From Clostridia bacterium (GTDB taxonomy: Bacteria > Bacillota > Clostridia > Oscillospirales > CAG-272), in assembly GCA_017540175.1 (NCBI GenBank), contig JAFYBN010000113.1, positions 34,573 to 98,572 on the forward strand: DNA of 64,000 bases, given 5' to 3'. This document shows, one piece after another, positions 27,022 through 36,253 of this stretch. Numbering within the stretch: position 1 is the stretch's first letter; every line of letters starts with the position of its first letter. The position numbers were made by a program, and so were the translations under genes. The notes below the pieces were generated by a model. The model worked only from the letters and a program-made list of their open reading frames with translations. It was not told the DNA's origin and ran no database searches.

Positions 27022-28155
27022 ATGTTCTGCGAAAACGAACTCAAAAAGAAAAATCTTCCCCCGATCCGTCCCGATCCCTCCGTGGATTGGGAAAGCCGCC
27101 GCGCCGAGATCGCCGATCTGCTGCAGCGGGAGCTGTTCGGATACCGTCCGGCCGAGCCGGTAGAAGTGAGCTTTGACGTCGCGCCCGACCCGAGGCCGGA
27201 TTTCGGTTCTGCGGCGGACACGTTCCAAATCACGGCGCGCACGAAGCTCGGCGGAGGAAAAGCGTTTTCCTTCCCCTTCTACGCCGCGCTCCCGAAGGGC
27301 AGGACGGGCAGGACAGGCAGGACGGGCAAGCCGGGTCTTCCCTTCTTCGTGCACATCAATTTCAGAAGCGACGTCCCGGACAAGTACATGCCGACCATGG
27401 ATATCGTGAAGCGCGGCTTCGCCGTCTTTTCCTTCGGTTACGAGGACGTGACCTCGGACGATCTCGACTTCACCGACAAATTCGCGGGGATCCTCTACGG
27501 CGGTCGGGAAAGAACGGGCGCCGACTGCGGCAAGATCCCGATGTGGTCGTGGGCCGCCTCCCGGGTCATGGACTTCTGCGTGACGCTGGACTGTCTCGAT
27601 CTCTCGAAATCCGCCGTGATCGGGCATTCGCGGCTCGGAAAGACCGCTCTGTACACGGGAATGCTCGACACGCGCTTTCAGTTCGTCATTTCGAACGAAT
27701 CCGGCTTCGCGGGCGCGGCGCTTTCCCGCAACCGCGCGGACCGGGAAAGCGGCAAAACCTTCTGCAGCGCGCGCTTCTGTGTGGAGAACCACATGCAGTG
27801 GTTCGCGCCGAACTACGCGAAATACGCGGATCACGAAGAGGACATGCCCTACGACCAGCATTTTCTCGTGGCGGCAAGCGCGCCGCGGTACGTCTGCGTG
27901 GGCAGCGCGGACGGGGATACTTGGTCCGACCCCATGTCGGAATACCTGTCCTGCTGCGCCGCCGGGGAGATCTACGAGCAGCTGGGCGTGCGGGGCTTCC
28001 CGCATCCCGACCGCTATCCCGAACCCGAAGAGGCGTTTCAGAAGGGCTCGGTCGGCTATCATCTGCGTCACGGCGATCACTTCCTCGCCCCCGCCGACTG
28101 GCAGCGCTATATGGACTTCATCGAAAAATCACCGCCGCTCGGGCAGGCTCGCTGA
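27022..28155 (+). CDS. CE15-like alpha/beta-hydrolase (glucuronoyl esterase family)
   Basis: A 377-aa alpha/beta-hydrolase. The nucleophile elbow is VIGHSRLGKTALY, matching bacterial CE15 glucuronoyl methylesterases, which cut ester links between lignin and 4-O-methyl-glucuronate on xylan. ISNESGFAGAAL would supply the acidic residue and YHLRHGDHF the catalytic His. There is no signal peptide, so it would act in the cytoplasm on imported oligosaccharides. A small Gly-Arg-Thr tandem insert sits near residue 95. The RBS AAAGGAG precedes the ATG. The operon context with URO-D-family proteins suggests processing of a methylated plant glycan. Confidence 0.8.
   Translation: MFCENELKKKNLPPIRPDPSVDWESRRAEIADLLQRELFGYRPAEPVEVSFDVAPDPRPDFGSAADTFQITARTKLGGGKAFSFPFYAALPKGRTGRTGRTGKPGLPFFVHINFRSDVPDKYMPTMDIVKRGFAVFSFGYEDVTSDDLDFTDKFAGILYGGRERTGADCGKIPMWSWAASRVMDFCVTLDCLDLSKSAVIGHSRLGKTALYTGMLDTRFQFVISNESGFAGAALSRNRADRESGKTFCSARFCVENHMQWFAPNYAKYADHEEDMPYDQHFLVAASAPRYVCVGSADGDTWSDPMSEYLSCCAAGEIYEQLGVRGFPHPDRYPEPEEAFQKGSVGYHLRHGDHFLAPADWQRYMDFIEKSPPLGQAR
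27297..27331 (+). repeat. 9-bp in-frame tandem repeat inside the CE15-like gene
   Basis: About three and a half copies of GGCAGGACG-like units encode repeated Gly-Arg-Thr. It sits between two predicted strands and could vary in copy number without shifting the frame. Confidence 0.6.
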
Positions 28156-28230
28156 CCGAACCGAAAGAACCGCGTCCCATGCGGCCGATTCTTCTTTTTC
28201 GGATTTCCCCGGACTGAAAGGAGATTTCCC

Positions 28231-28299
28231 GTGATCTGCAGGCACGTTTTTCTCATCGGCACGGCCGGAGCCGAAAGGAAGGCTTATTCTCTCAGATAA
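28231..28299 (+). CDS. Possible 22-aa leader ORF
   Basis: GTG at 28231 follows AAAGGAG by 6 bases and opens a 22-codon frame ending in TAA. It lies between the esterase gene and solute-binding protein 2. It may be a leader peptide or simply chance; no homology is recognised. Confidence 0.25.
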   Translation: MICRHVFLIGTAGAERKAYSLR

Positions 28300-28357
28300 A
28301 GCGCGAACCGTCTCAAAGCGTATCTTTTTGGATCAACATGTGAAAGGAGCCCGTATC

Positions 28358-29831
28358 TTGAAAAAAAGAATTCTATGCTTCCTGCTCGCCGTACTTTTGT
28401 GCGCACCGCTCGTCTCCTGCTCGGAGAAAAAGACCGAAGAAAAAGCCTCCCCCGCCTCTGAGGCACAGGGGACTGCGGACGAGACCCATCCCGAAGAAGC
28501 CGCCCCCGAGGCCGAGGCGGAGGAGACGATCGCCCCGGATCTGCCCGACGGTCTGGACTACGGGGGGAGAAACCGTCCACATCGTGAAAAATCCCCTGGT
28601 CCTGCTTCCGGAGTTCAACACGGAAGAGCTGACCGGCGAGGTGGTGGACGACGCTTTGTACAACAGCTATATCGCCGTCTGCGACCGGCTGAACATGGAC
28701 TTTGATCTGATCGACGTGGAGAGCAGCAACAGCAAACAGGCCGCGTATGTGTCCACGATCACGAAGAGCGTCCAGTCCGGCTCCGGGGCGTACGATTTCA
28801 TCTCCGGCTACTCCATGTGCTTCGCGACCCTTGCCGCGCAGGGGATGCTGAACGACCTTCTCTCGACGGAATACCTCAATTTCGAAAAGCCGTGGTGGAG
28901 CCGTCAGCTTCTGAAGCAGTCCGTTGTGGGCGGGAAGCTGTTCTTTGCGACGGGTGACATCTCCGACCAGCTTTTATACAACATGGTGGTCACCTTCTTC
29001 AACAAGGATCTGGCGGCGTAGTACAACCTCGAAAGCCCCTATTCTCTGGTGGACGAGCGGAGATGGACGCTCGACAAGATGGCAGAGCTCTGCCGCGGCG
29101 TCTATACGGATCTCAACGGCAACGACACGGCGGACGGCGAGGACCGATACGGTTTCTCGTCCAGTCCGGTCTTTACCGACGCGTTCTGGTTCTCCGCCGG
29201 TCTGACCTATATCGATATCGACGCGGAGGGCGTCCCCGTGATTTAGGAAAGCCTTTCCAGCGAGCGCGCCGCAGACCTCGTGGCGAAACTCCAGTCCATG
29301 CTGAACGACGGTTCGCACGATCTCTCCACCGCATTCGGCTCTTTTGAAGCCGGAAACGTTCTGTTTCACAACGACGAGATGCTGATGGCGTCCTGGGCTT
29401 ACCGGGATCTCCCGTTCGATTTCGGCGTCGTCCCGGTCCCGACCTACAGCGAGGACGACGAATTCAGCACCTGCGCGTCGTTCACCTATACGCTCTACGG
29501 GATCCCGCTGGACGCGAGAGACCCGGATCTGTCCTCCGCCGTGATGGAGGCGATGGCGTACGAGGGGTGGAAGACGGTGACGCCGGCGGTGTTCGAGACC
29601 GCCATGAAGCTGAAATACACCCACGATACGGACTCCATCCGGATGCTCGACATCATCCGCGACTCCATCAGCTTCGATTTCGGGCGGGTGTTCAACAGCA
29701 TGCTCAATTCCCTCACCTACACCCTGTTCCGCGGCGCCGCCACCGGAACCGGAAACTGGAGCTCCGCGCTGGCGTCCAGTCTCAAAATGCTCGACAAAAT
29801 GCTCAGCAAGCTGCTGAAGAACTTCGAATGA
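28358..29831 (+). pseudogene. Solute-binding lipoprotein 2, with one frameshift and two in-frame TAG codons
   Basis: Same family as the other three solute-binding proteins. A TTG start (AAAGGAG upstream) gives a signal peptide and lipobox (APLVSC) and a Glu/Ala-rich linker. A run of six G (28562-28567) is one G too long: dropping one restores DYGGETVHIVKN and the frame from 28584 onward. The frame then meets TAG at 29019-29021 and 29244-29246, each between well-conserved coding stretches (FFNKDLAA before, YNLESPYSLVDE after the first). Both would be CAG (Gln) by one C-to-T change. The calcium-loop-like DLNGNDTADGEDRYGF is present. It is most likely a decayed gene. Confidence 0.8.
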
Positions 29832-29900
29832 CACGAGCGCGTCTTTGCCGCGGCGCGGATCGCCCTGCCCGGCTCGTCCTCTCCCGCGGAAGCGGTGCTT

Positions 29901-29929
29901 AGGATCCCTAAACGCGGGATCCTTTTTTT
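29901..29929 (+). terminator. Rho-independent terminator after solute-binding protein 2
   Basis: An 8-bp stem AGGATCCC/GGGATCCT with a 7-base loop, then seven T. It overlaps the TAG stop of the converging MFS gene. Confidence 0.9.
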
Positions 29930-31098
29930 CTTTTCCACAGAATGAATACGCTTGCCGTCAAAAGGATCGGGAACCAGATCCCCGCCATAATGCCCGCCTG
30001 AATGCTCTCTCCCCTGACATGGGAAACGCTTCCCACGAGAGCGGGGCCGACCGCGGCGCCGAGGTCCCCGCCCAGCGCCAGCAGCGCGAATAAGGCGGTG
30101 CCTCCCGTCGGCAGTCCGGCGGAGGAAATGCTGAGGGAGCCCGGCCACATAATCCCCACCGAGAATCCGCAGAGCATGCATCCGATGAGCCCCATGACCG
30201 GCCACAGGGAAAAAGCGGCAAGGAGATAGCTCAAGAGGCAGAGGATACCTGAAGCGATCATAAAGCCCGCGAGATCCGCCTTTTCCCCGTACTTTCCGTA
30301 CCACACCCTGCTGAGCCCCATAAAAACGGCAAAGCCGCAGGGACCGAGCAGATCCCCCGCCGTTTTGGACACGCCGAGGGAGGACTCCGCGAAGGCGGAA
30401 GCCCATTGCGCCATGGACGCCTCGGACGCTCCGGCGCTGATCATCAGCACGAGGAACAGCCAGAAGACCTTCGTTTTCATGAGCTGTCCGATCGTCATGC
30501 CGTCGCCCTCGTTCACGATGGGCTCGATGGGGCAGGTGGCGAAACTAAAGATGTTGCAGAGTGGGATCACGGCCCACAGGCAGGCAAGGATCCGCCAGCG
30601 CTCCGTCCCGAAAAGGGCGAAAAACAGCGTCGAGACGAGGATCGTGCCCACGGCCCCCCAGCTGTAAAAGGAATGCAGAAGGCTCATCGTTCCGGCCTTG
30701 TTCTCAAACGGACAGGCCTCTATGATGGGACTGCAGAGCACCTCGATCAATCCGCTGCCGACGGCGTAGATCATCACGCAGAAGAGGATGCCGAGAAAGG
30801 GGCGGGGGCACAGATCCGGCAGGAAGGACAGCATCAGAAGTCCCGCGCCGGAGGCCGCCTGCGCAATGATGATGCTCCTTCGGTACCCGATCTTGTCGAC
30901 GAATTTCGCGCTCAGAAAATCCACGGCGAGCTGAGTCAGAAAGAAGGCGAGCGGGATGAGCGCAAGATCGGCATAGGAAATCCCGTACGCTCTGTAAAAC
31001 GTGAGGAAGAGCAGGGGCGTGAAATTCGCCGAGATCGCCTGTGTGACAAACCCGAGCCAGCACGCCGTTTTGGTGCGTCGGTACTTATTCTGTATCAT
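29908..31098 (-). CDS. MFS transporter
   Basis: A 396-aa major facilitator with 12 predicted membrane helices. The loop between helices 2 and 3 has SAKFVDKIGYRRSI, a form of the MFS signature G-x3-D-x2-GR-R. The first possible start is 49 codons upstream, but that extension is Arg-rich non-coding translation. ATG 31098 with a weak AAAGGA is used instead. It lies 82 bases after the GH43 gene on the same strand, so it probably imports or exports the sugar released by that enzyme. Ends in TAG. The substrate cannot be assigned. Confidence 0.88.
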   Translation of the reverse strand: MIQNKYRRTKTACWLGFVTQAISANFTPLLFLTFYRAYGISYADLALIPLAFFLTQLAVDFLSAKFVDKIGYRRSIIIAQAASGAGLLMLSFLPDLCPRPFLGILFCVMIYAVGSGLIEVLCSPIIEACPFENKAGTMSLLHSFYSWGAVGTILVSTLFFALFGTERWRILACLWAVIPLCNIFSFATCPIEPIVNEGDGMTIGQLMKTKVFWLFLVLMISAGASEASMAQWASAFAESSLGVSKTAGDLLGPCGFAVFMGLSRVWYGKYGEKADLAGFMIASGILCLLSYLLAAFSLWPVMGLIGCMLCGFSVGIMWPGSLSISSAGLPTGGTALFALLALGGDLGAAVGPALVGSVSHVRGESIQAGIMAGIWFPILLTASVFILWKRKKGSRV

Positions 31099-31180
31099 AT
31101 CGTCAGATCCTTTGAAGATTGAAGGACAAGCCTGAAAGCAAGCCGGGCGGGAATGAAGCGCGCCGGGACGATCCCGCCGG

Positions 31181-32833
31181 TCACACCGTTTGAATCTCTT
31201 TCCCGCGGGTGAGCCCGCCCTTGTTGTAGGCGTCCACCGAGACATAATACCCGACGCCGGCGGTCAGACAGCGGATGTGCGCCTTGTTGTCCCCGATCAC
31301 CTGCCAGTGGGTGTTCCTCTCGTCCGGGTGAATGCCGAAGCGGACGATATAGCCCTCCGCCCCCTCCGCGGGCGTCCAGCAGACCGTCATTTCTCGTTCG
31401 TCCTCACACCGCCGCGCCGTGAACGCGGGGGCCGCCGGAGGGGGGACGTCGCTCCGTCCGAAAACGCGGAATCCGCTGACGGCGAATCTGCCGCCCGCCG
31501 GGATCTCTCCGCGGTTGGTCAGGCGGAAAGCCCGCAGGCGCATCGGTTCTTCGAGCTCGAAATACTCGTGCGGACAGTCGTCTCCGTTGTCCCGCCTGTC
31601 GATCAGCAGGAACCAGTTTTCGCCGTCTTCGGACGCTTCGACGGTATAGCGATAGGAGAAACCGTTGTGACGTCCGCTCACGCGCTCCGTGTCCTGATCG
31701 GCGAAATTCACCTGGACGGCGCAGACCGTGCCGGTCTCTCCCAGATCGAACGAGATCCATTCGTCGGGCTCTCCGGTCCCGGCGCTCCACCAGTCCTTCA
31801 TGTTTTCGTCCGCCGCCATCTCCGGTCCGTGCGCTTCGTCGAGGATCGAGGAGGCCTCGGACGCCGCGTTCAGAGAGAGCAGATGCCAGCCCGCGTCGCC
31901 TTCGCCGAAGGGATCCTTGGTCAAATGCGGGAGAAGCATGGGGTAATCGCCCCGGACGGTGTTGGTGTACAGCTCCCCGTCCGCGCCGATTTTCGAGGGG
32001 TAGAGGCAGAGGCGGCGTTCAAACATGTGGTTCACGCCGATCGAGACGGTGTCCATCTTCCAGAGATTCCCGTTCTTGTCGGCGAAAAGGCACCCGTGAC
32101 CGCACCCGCGCAGAAAGCCCGTTGCCTTATAGACGGCGGGGCTGCTCTCCGCGTACCGGTACGGTCCCATCGGGGAATCCGCGACGGCGCATCCGTCGCA
32201 GTACGCGGAATACTCGGTTCCCGGCACGGCGTAGGTCAGGTAATATTTTCCGCCGGTTTTGAACATCCACGGGCCTTCGAGATGGGGACGCGCGTCGTTG
32301 ATCTCGTTGCAGTTCCCGCGGCGCTCGAATCCCCGCCGGTCCTTGTCGGACTGGAAGATGTCGACGGGACCTTCCAGGAGCGCCATGCCGTCGTCGGGAT
32401 CCAGCCGCGCGGCTCTCAGCGGCGCGATGTCGCTCAGTCCGTCAAACATGTAGACCTTGCCGTCGTCGTCCAAAAAGAGGGCGGGATCGTTCCAGACGTA
32501 CGGGTGCCCGAGGTTGACCCACGAATCCGGATCCTTCGGGTTTTCGGAATACATAACGTCTCCGCCTTCGGAGTGCGCCAGATACAGGCGGTCGCCCAAA
32601 ACCATCGTCGCGGGCGCGAACAGGCGGAACTGGGGCTGCCTCACGAGATCCGCTTCAATGAAATTCCAGTTCGCGAGATCCTCCGAGACCCAGTAGCCGC
32701 TCCCGTGAGAAGCGAAGAGATAGTACTCTCCCTTGAAGAGCACGACGGCGGGGTCGGCGGATTCCCGCCCGTTGAAATAGTGCTGGTATTGATAGTTGAT
32801 ATTGACCGGGTTGCAGAAGGTACGGTTTTTCAT
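31181..32833 (-). CDS. Glycoside hydrolase family 43 with carbohydrate-binding and Fn3-like domains
   Basis: A 550-aa protein. Residues about 1-310 form a GH43 five-bladed propeller: ESADPAVVLFKGEYYLFAS holds the catalytic base Asp, YVWNDPALFLDDDGKVYMF the pKa-modulating Asp, and HLEGPWMFKTGGKYYLTYA the acid Glu. Residues about 330-465 look like an F5/8 (CBM32-type) domain with WISFDLGETGTVCAVQVNF. About 475-550 resemble a fibronectin type III domain. GH43 enzymes act on arabinose- or xylose-containing glycans. There is no signal peptide, so the enzyme is probably intracellular. AAAGG lies 7 bases before ATG 32833. First gene of an operon with the MFS transporter. Confidence 0.9.
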   Translation of the reverse strand: MKNRTFCNPVNINYQYQHYFNGRESADPAVVLFKGEYYLFASHGSGYWVSEDLANWNFIEADLVRQPQFRLFAPATMVLGDRLYLAHSEGGDVMYSENPKDPDSWVNLGHPYVWNDPALFLDDDGKVYMFDGLSDIAPLRAARLDPDDGMALLEGPVDIFQSDKDRRGFERRGNCNEINDARPHLEGPWMFKTGGKYYLTYAVPGTEYSAYCDGCAVADSPMGPYRYAESSPAVYKATGFLRGCGHGCLFADKNGNLWKMDTVSIGVNHMFERRLCLYPSKIGADGELYTNTVRGDYPMLLPHLTKDPFGEGDAGWHLLSLNAASEASSILDEAHGPEMAADENMKDWWSAGTGEPDEWISFDLGETGTVCAVQVNFADQDTERVSGRHNGFSYRYTVEASEDGENWFLLIDRRDNGDDCPHEYFELEEPMRLRAFRLTNRGEIPAGGRFAVSGFRVFGRSDVPPPAAPAFTARRCEDEREMTVCWTPAEGAEGYIVRFGIHPDERNTHWQVIGDNKAHIRCLTAGVGYYVSVDAYNKGGLTRGKEIQTV

Positions 32834-32924
32834 GGGCGAGCCTTTCTTTTCGGTTTGTCTGCGGGCGGACCGCCTGCCGGGCGCGTGCCGGCGCGGGGAG
32901 GTGCCCGTCCTGCCTTTGATCGAT

Positions 32925-32953
32925 ATTATACTTGATTTTCCGGGCGTCTTCAA
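32925..32953 (-). promoter_or_regulatory. Promoter for the GH43-MFS operon
   Basis: On the minus strand TTGAAG, a 17-base spacer and TATAAT, about 90 bases before the GH43 ATG. Confidence 0.85.
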
Positions 32954-33141
32954 TACCTTTTGCGGAATCGGAAAAAGAAAGGGCAGACTTTTTGAGGCGG
33001 TCCGGAGATTCGCCGTCCTGCCGCATCGGGCACCGCATCGGCGACGGATCCTTTTTCGCCGTGAAAAACCTCGCGACGAAAACGGAGCACGGGAAGGAAC
33101 AGAGGCCCGCGTCGGGGATCCTCAAAACGATTCCGATGAAT

Positions 33142-33177
33142 AAAATCCCCGCCGTCAAGGGGGATTTTCGTTTTTTT
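33142..33177 (+). terminator. Rho-independent terminator without an obvious upstream gene
   Basis: A 9-bp stem AAAATCCCC/GGGGATTTT with a 9-base loop, then CG and seven T. No plus-strand gene precedes it within 3 kb, so it may isolate the next promoter or end antisense transcription from the GH43 region. Confidence 0.7.
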
Positions 33178-33268
33178 GCGTCTTTTCGCTTTTCGGCCAT
33201 ATCCTTTTCCCGTGCCGCCCCGCCCCTCCCGAGAGGCGCTTTCCCGGGAGCCGCATTCCGTTTTTCAC

Positions 33269-33297
33269 TTGACATCGTCCGCGGAAAGCGGTATAAT
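33269..33297 (+). promoter_or_regulatory. Consensus promoter for the flavin reductase gene
   Basis: TTGACA, a 17-base spacer and TATAAT, a full consensus match, about 95 bases before the ATG at 33392. Confidence 0.9.
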
Positions 33298-33391
33298 ACA
33301 GTCGGAGAATCCGCTCCGCTCCCGAGACGGCCCGGACGGAAAAAACGAGGATGGGAGCCCTCCATCCGATGACTTCAAAGGAGAAACAAGC

Positions 33392-33967
33392 ATGGCACGC
33401 AAGGATTTGGGAAAACAGCCGGCGCTTTATCCCATGCCGGTCCTCATTGTCGCCGCGTATGACGCGGCAGGTACGGTTCAGGCGATGAACGCCGCCTGGG
33501 GCATGATCTGCGATATGGACAAGGTCGCACTCTTCATCGATGAGGAGCACGCGACGACGAAGGCGATCCGGCAGACGAAGGCCTTCACGGTCTCCCTCGC
33601 CGACCGGGCGCACATGGACGCCGCCGATTTCTTCGGCATCGCGACCGGAAACAAGATGGCGGACAAATTCGCGCGGACGGGATATCACGCTGAGACGAGC
33701 GCGCACGTCAACGCCCCCGTCATCACGGAATTCCCCGTTACGATGGAATGCGAGCTTGCCGAGATCGTCGAAACGGACAACCTCCACGCAGTCGTCGGGA
33801 AGATCGTCAACGTGAGCGCGGACGAGCTTGTCCTTGACGAAAAGGGCAAGGTCGACCCGAAGAAGCTGGACGCGCTGATCTTCGACCAGTTCGGGAGCGG
33901 GTATTACGTCTCCGGCGAGCAGGTCGGCAAAGCGTGGAATGCCGGAAAAGAACTGATGAAGAACTAA
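33392..33967 (+). CDS. Flavin reductase-like domain protein
   Basis: A 191-aa protein of the flavin reductase/FMN-binding split-barrel family. It begins with PALYPMPVLIVAAYDAAG, followed by NAAWGMICDMDKVALFI, and FTVSLADRAHMDAADFFG, the order of FMN-contact segments in this family. Members bind FMN and pass electrons from NAD(P)H or act as small flavoproteins in anaerobes. The start ATG has AAAGGAG eight bases upstream. The nearest downstream gene is solute-binding protein 3, 74 bases away. The partner is unknown. Confidence 0.85.
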   Translation: MARKDLGKQPALYPMPVLIVAAYDAAGTVQAMNAAWGMICDMDKVALFIDEEHATTKAIRQTKAFTVSLADRAHMDAADFFGIATGNKMADKFARTGYHAETSAHVNAPVITEFPVTMECELAEIVETDNLHAVVGKIVNVSADELVLDEKGKVDPKKLDALIFDQFGSGYYVSGEQVGKAWNAGKELMKN

Positions 33968-34041
33968 AGGGCTACGAAAGCATCCCCGCGGGTGATGCCG
34001 CGTTCTATTTATTTTTATCATTTCAACAAGGAGAATGACCC

Positions 34042-35562
34042 ATGAAAAGAACCCGAATCACAGCCTTTCTGCTCGCTCTTCTCTTGACGGCGCAGATCAC
34101 CCTGACCGCCTGCTCGAACGCGGGCGGCACGGAAGAACCGAACGGCGGCGCGTCCGCACCTTCCGCGAACACCAACACCGAAGCGGCCGCTCCGGAGGAA
34201 ACCCGCATCGATCCCGGTCTGCCGGAGCGCGACTTCGCCGGATATGACTTCCGCATGCTCGGCAAGGGCACGAGCAATTCCCACTGGAAAAGCATGGACC
34301 TGACGGCGGAGGAACTGACCGGCGACGCCATCAACGACGCGGTGTTCCAGCGCAATCTCAATGTGGCAGAAAAGTACAAGGTGAATTTCGTCGAATATGC
34401 CGTGAGCGACTACTTCAATCAGGGCAAGGAATTCACGACGAGCGTCCTCGCGAATGCGGACGACTACGACATGGCGGCGCTCAAGCCGGACGGCGTCGTC
34501 TCCTCCTTTATCTCCAACGGCTACGTCGTCGAGCTGGGCACGGTGCCGTACATGAACCTCTCCCAGCCGTGGTACGACCAGAACATGATCCGTCAGATGT
34601 CCATCGGAGGCAAGCTCTACCTCGTCATGGGCGACATGCTGACGATGGACAACGACGCCATCGGCGCGGTCTTCTTCAACAAGAAGCTGGCGGGGAACTA
34701 TCAGCTTGAAAATCTCTATACGATGGTGGACGAAGGCCGCTGGACCATCGACAAAATGACCGCGTTCGCCGAGACCGCCGCGCAGGACATCAACGGCGAC
34801 GGCGTGATGAAGCCGATGGACGACGTGTGGGGCGCGCTGACGGAGTATTCCACCACCTTCGCTTTGAACAGCGGCGCGGGCGTTACGATGATCTCGAAGG
34901 ACGAGGCCGACCTTCCGATCGTCTCCGCCAGGGACGAGCGGTACGCGAACATGTATGAAAAGGTCCTGAAGCTGCAGAACAACTGGGACATCTCGCTTTA
35001 CGCGGAGTCCGTCGGCGGTTACAGCGACGTCTGGGCGGAGTGTCTGGACGTGGTCTTCGAATCCGACCGCGCGCTCTTCAACATCTGCTGGATGAACCGC
35101 GCCTCCCTCTTCCGCGACATGGAGACGGACTTCGGCATCATCCCGCTTCCGAAGTATGACGAGGCGCAGGACGGTTACCACAGCTTCGTCTCGATGTACT
35201 GCGCGAACAGCATCGAGATCCCGAAGACGGCGACCGACCTCGAGCGGACCGGGATCATCATCGAGGCGCTGTCCGCGGAATCGAAGTACCTGCTCACCCC
35301 CGCGTACTATGACAAGACGCTGAAGAGCAAGGAATCCCGCGACGTGGAATCCTCCCGGATGCTGGACGTCATTTTCGCCACGACGATCTACGATCTCGGC
35401 TATATGTTCAACTGGGGCGGCATCTGCTCCGCGGTCGGCAGCATGGTCGGCACCGCGGGCGGGGACATCAGCGGCTACGCGTCCGCGTTGCAGAAGAGCA
35501 ACAAGTCGATCACGAAGAATCTCGAAAAGGATATCAAGGCCATCACGAACGTCGCGGAGTGA
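34042..35562 (+). CDS. Extracellular solute-binding lipoprotein 3 (the only intact copy)
   Basis: A 506-aa lipoprotein: signal peptide with lipobox TLTAC (cleavage before Cys at about residue 25), a disordered Gly/Ala/Asn/Glu linker to about 55, and a type-1 solute-binding fold. The block GDAINDAVFQRNLNVAEKY is shared with the other copies, and DINGDGVMKPMDDVW is an EF-hand-like calcium loop. AAGGAG lies before the ATG. Such proteins normally deliver sugars to an ABC permease, but none is encoded here, so the partner must lie elsewhere. It gives the template from which breaks in the other three copies can be located. A terminator follows at 35627-35680. Confidence 0.9.
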   Translation: MKRTRITAFLLALLLTAQITLTACSNAGGTEEPNGGASAPSANTNTEAAAPEETRIDPGLPERDFAGYDFRMLGKGTSNSHWKSMDLTAEELTGDAINDAVFQRNLNVAEKYKVNFVEYAVSDYFNQGKEFTTSVLANADDYDMAALKPDGVVSSFISNGYVVELGTVPYMNLSQPWYDQNMIRQMSIGGKLYLVMGDMLTMDNDAIGAVFFNKKLAGNYQLENLYTMVDEGRWTIDKMTAFAETAAQDINGDGVMKPMDDVWGALTEYSTTFALNSGAGVTMISKDEADLPIVSARDERYANMYEKVLKLQNNWDISLYAESVGGYSDVWAECLDVVFESDRALFNICWMNRASLFRDMETDFGIIPLPKYDEAQDGYHSFVSMYCANSIEIPKTATDLERTGIIIEALSAESKYLLTPAYYDKTLKSKESRDVESSRMLDVIFATTIYDLGYMFNWGGICSAVGSMVGTAGGDISGYASALQKSNKSITKNLEKDIKAITNVAE

Positions 35563-35626
35563 TCGATCGGTTTTCGTCCCCCGCGCCGAACCCCAAAAGG
35601 ACGGCTGAGGGAGCCGAACAGCGGGC

Positions 35627-35680
35627 GGTCTGCCGTGTTTCTCCGTTTTCCGGAGTTCACGCGGCAGACCCGTTTTCATT
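35627..35680 (+). terminator. Terminator after solute-binding protein 3
   Basis: A 9-bp stem GGTCTGCCG/CGGCAGACC with a nested CTCCG/CGGAG hairpin in the loop, then CGTTTTCATTTCC. Confidence 0.7.
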
Positions 35681-35877
35681 TCCGGAACGCCCGAAAGGAG
35701 CGTACCGGTTTCCGGCGGCCGCCGCCTGCAGACCGGCTTGACGTCCCGTCAGCCGCCTCTTCCTCCCCGAGCGCGTCTTTCGAAAGCACGGCAGCGATCG
35801 GAAAGAACCGTACCCGTCATTTGCATATCTATAACATATCCGTAAATAAAGTATTTTGATCAGTTTTTGAAAAACAC

Positions 35878-35906
35878 TTGACAGACGTTCTCCGGATGAT
35901 TATAAT
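35878..35906 (+). promoter_or_regulatory. Promoter for the RiPP-like cassette
   Basis: TTGACA (35878-35883), a 17-base spacer and TATAAT (35901-35906), in a locally AT-rich stretch. The leader to the precursor ATG is about 180 bases. Confidence 0.9.
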
Positions 35907-35943
35907 AACAATGAGTGTATATCCTTTCATGAGAATTCAAATT

Positions 35944-35984
35944 CAGCCGAAAACGTCCGCGGCGTTTATGTCCGCGTTCGGCTG
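35944..35984 (+). promoter_or_regulatory. Leader hairpin upstream of the precursor peptide gene
   Basis: An 8-bp stem CAGCCGAA/TTCGGCTG closes a 25-base loop with a second GCGG/CCGC pairing, inside the 5' leader. A 24-codon frame from ATG 35912 overlaps it. It may be an attenuator or a processing site. Confidence 0.45.
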
Positions 35985-36090
35985 AAACCGGAGCGGATGC
36001 AGCGCCGGCGGAGGACTCGACCGAAAACTCCGGGGTTCCGCAAGGATATCAGAGGTTCGAAAACCGATTTTGCGGGAAGGAGGACATACC

Positions 36091-36222
36091 ATGAAAGAGA
36101 TTTTTGTGGATCCCGAGATCGAAATCATCCTGTTCGACGCAGACGACGTGATTACCACCTCAACAAACTGCACACAGCCTAATGAGACTGTGGAACTTGA
36201 AATTACCTCTAATAATTCCTGA
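36091..36222 (+). CDS. Candidate RiPP precursor peptide, 43 aa
   Basis: A 43-residue peptide with a very good RBS (GGAAGGAGG, 7 bases before the ATG). The N-terminal half, KEIFVDPEIEIILFDADDVI, is acidic and hydrophobic like a leader that binds a PqqD-type recognition protein. The C-terminal half, TTSTNCTQPNETVELEITSN, is rich in Thr, Asn and Ser with one Cys. It directly precedes a radical SAM/SPASM maturase and a PqqD-like gene, the standard order for radical-SAM-modified peptides. A hairpin between it and the maturase gene would favour extra precursor mRNA. No cleavage motif such as Gly-Gly is visible, and the modification cannot be predicted. Confidence 0.75.
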   Translation: MKEIFVDPEIEIILFDADDVITTSTNCTQPNETVELEITSNNS

Positions 36223-36253
36223 CATCCGAAATTAAAACCGACCGATCAAAAGA

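Noticed and set aside
29019-29246. TAG as a sense codon (amber recoding)
   Set aside because: Flippase and MFS genes end in TAG at sensible places, and only the already frameshifted gene has internal TAG codons.
31190-32935. Plus-strand frame of 581 codons over the GH43 gene
   Set aside because: Antisense to an intact GH43 enzyme that has promoter and RBS.
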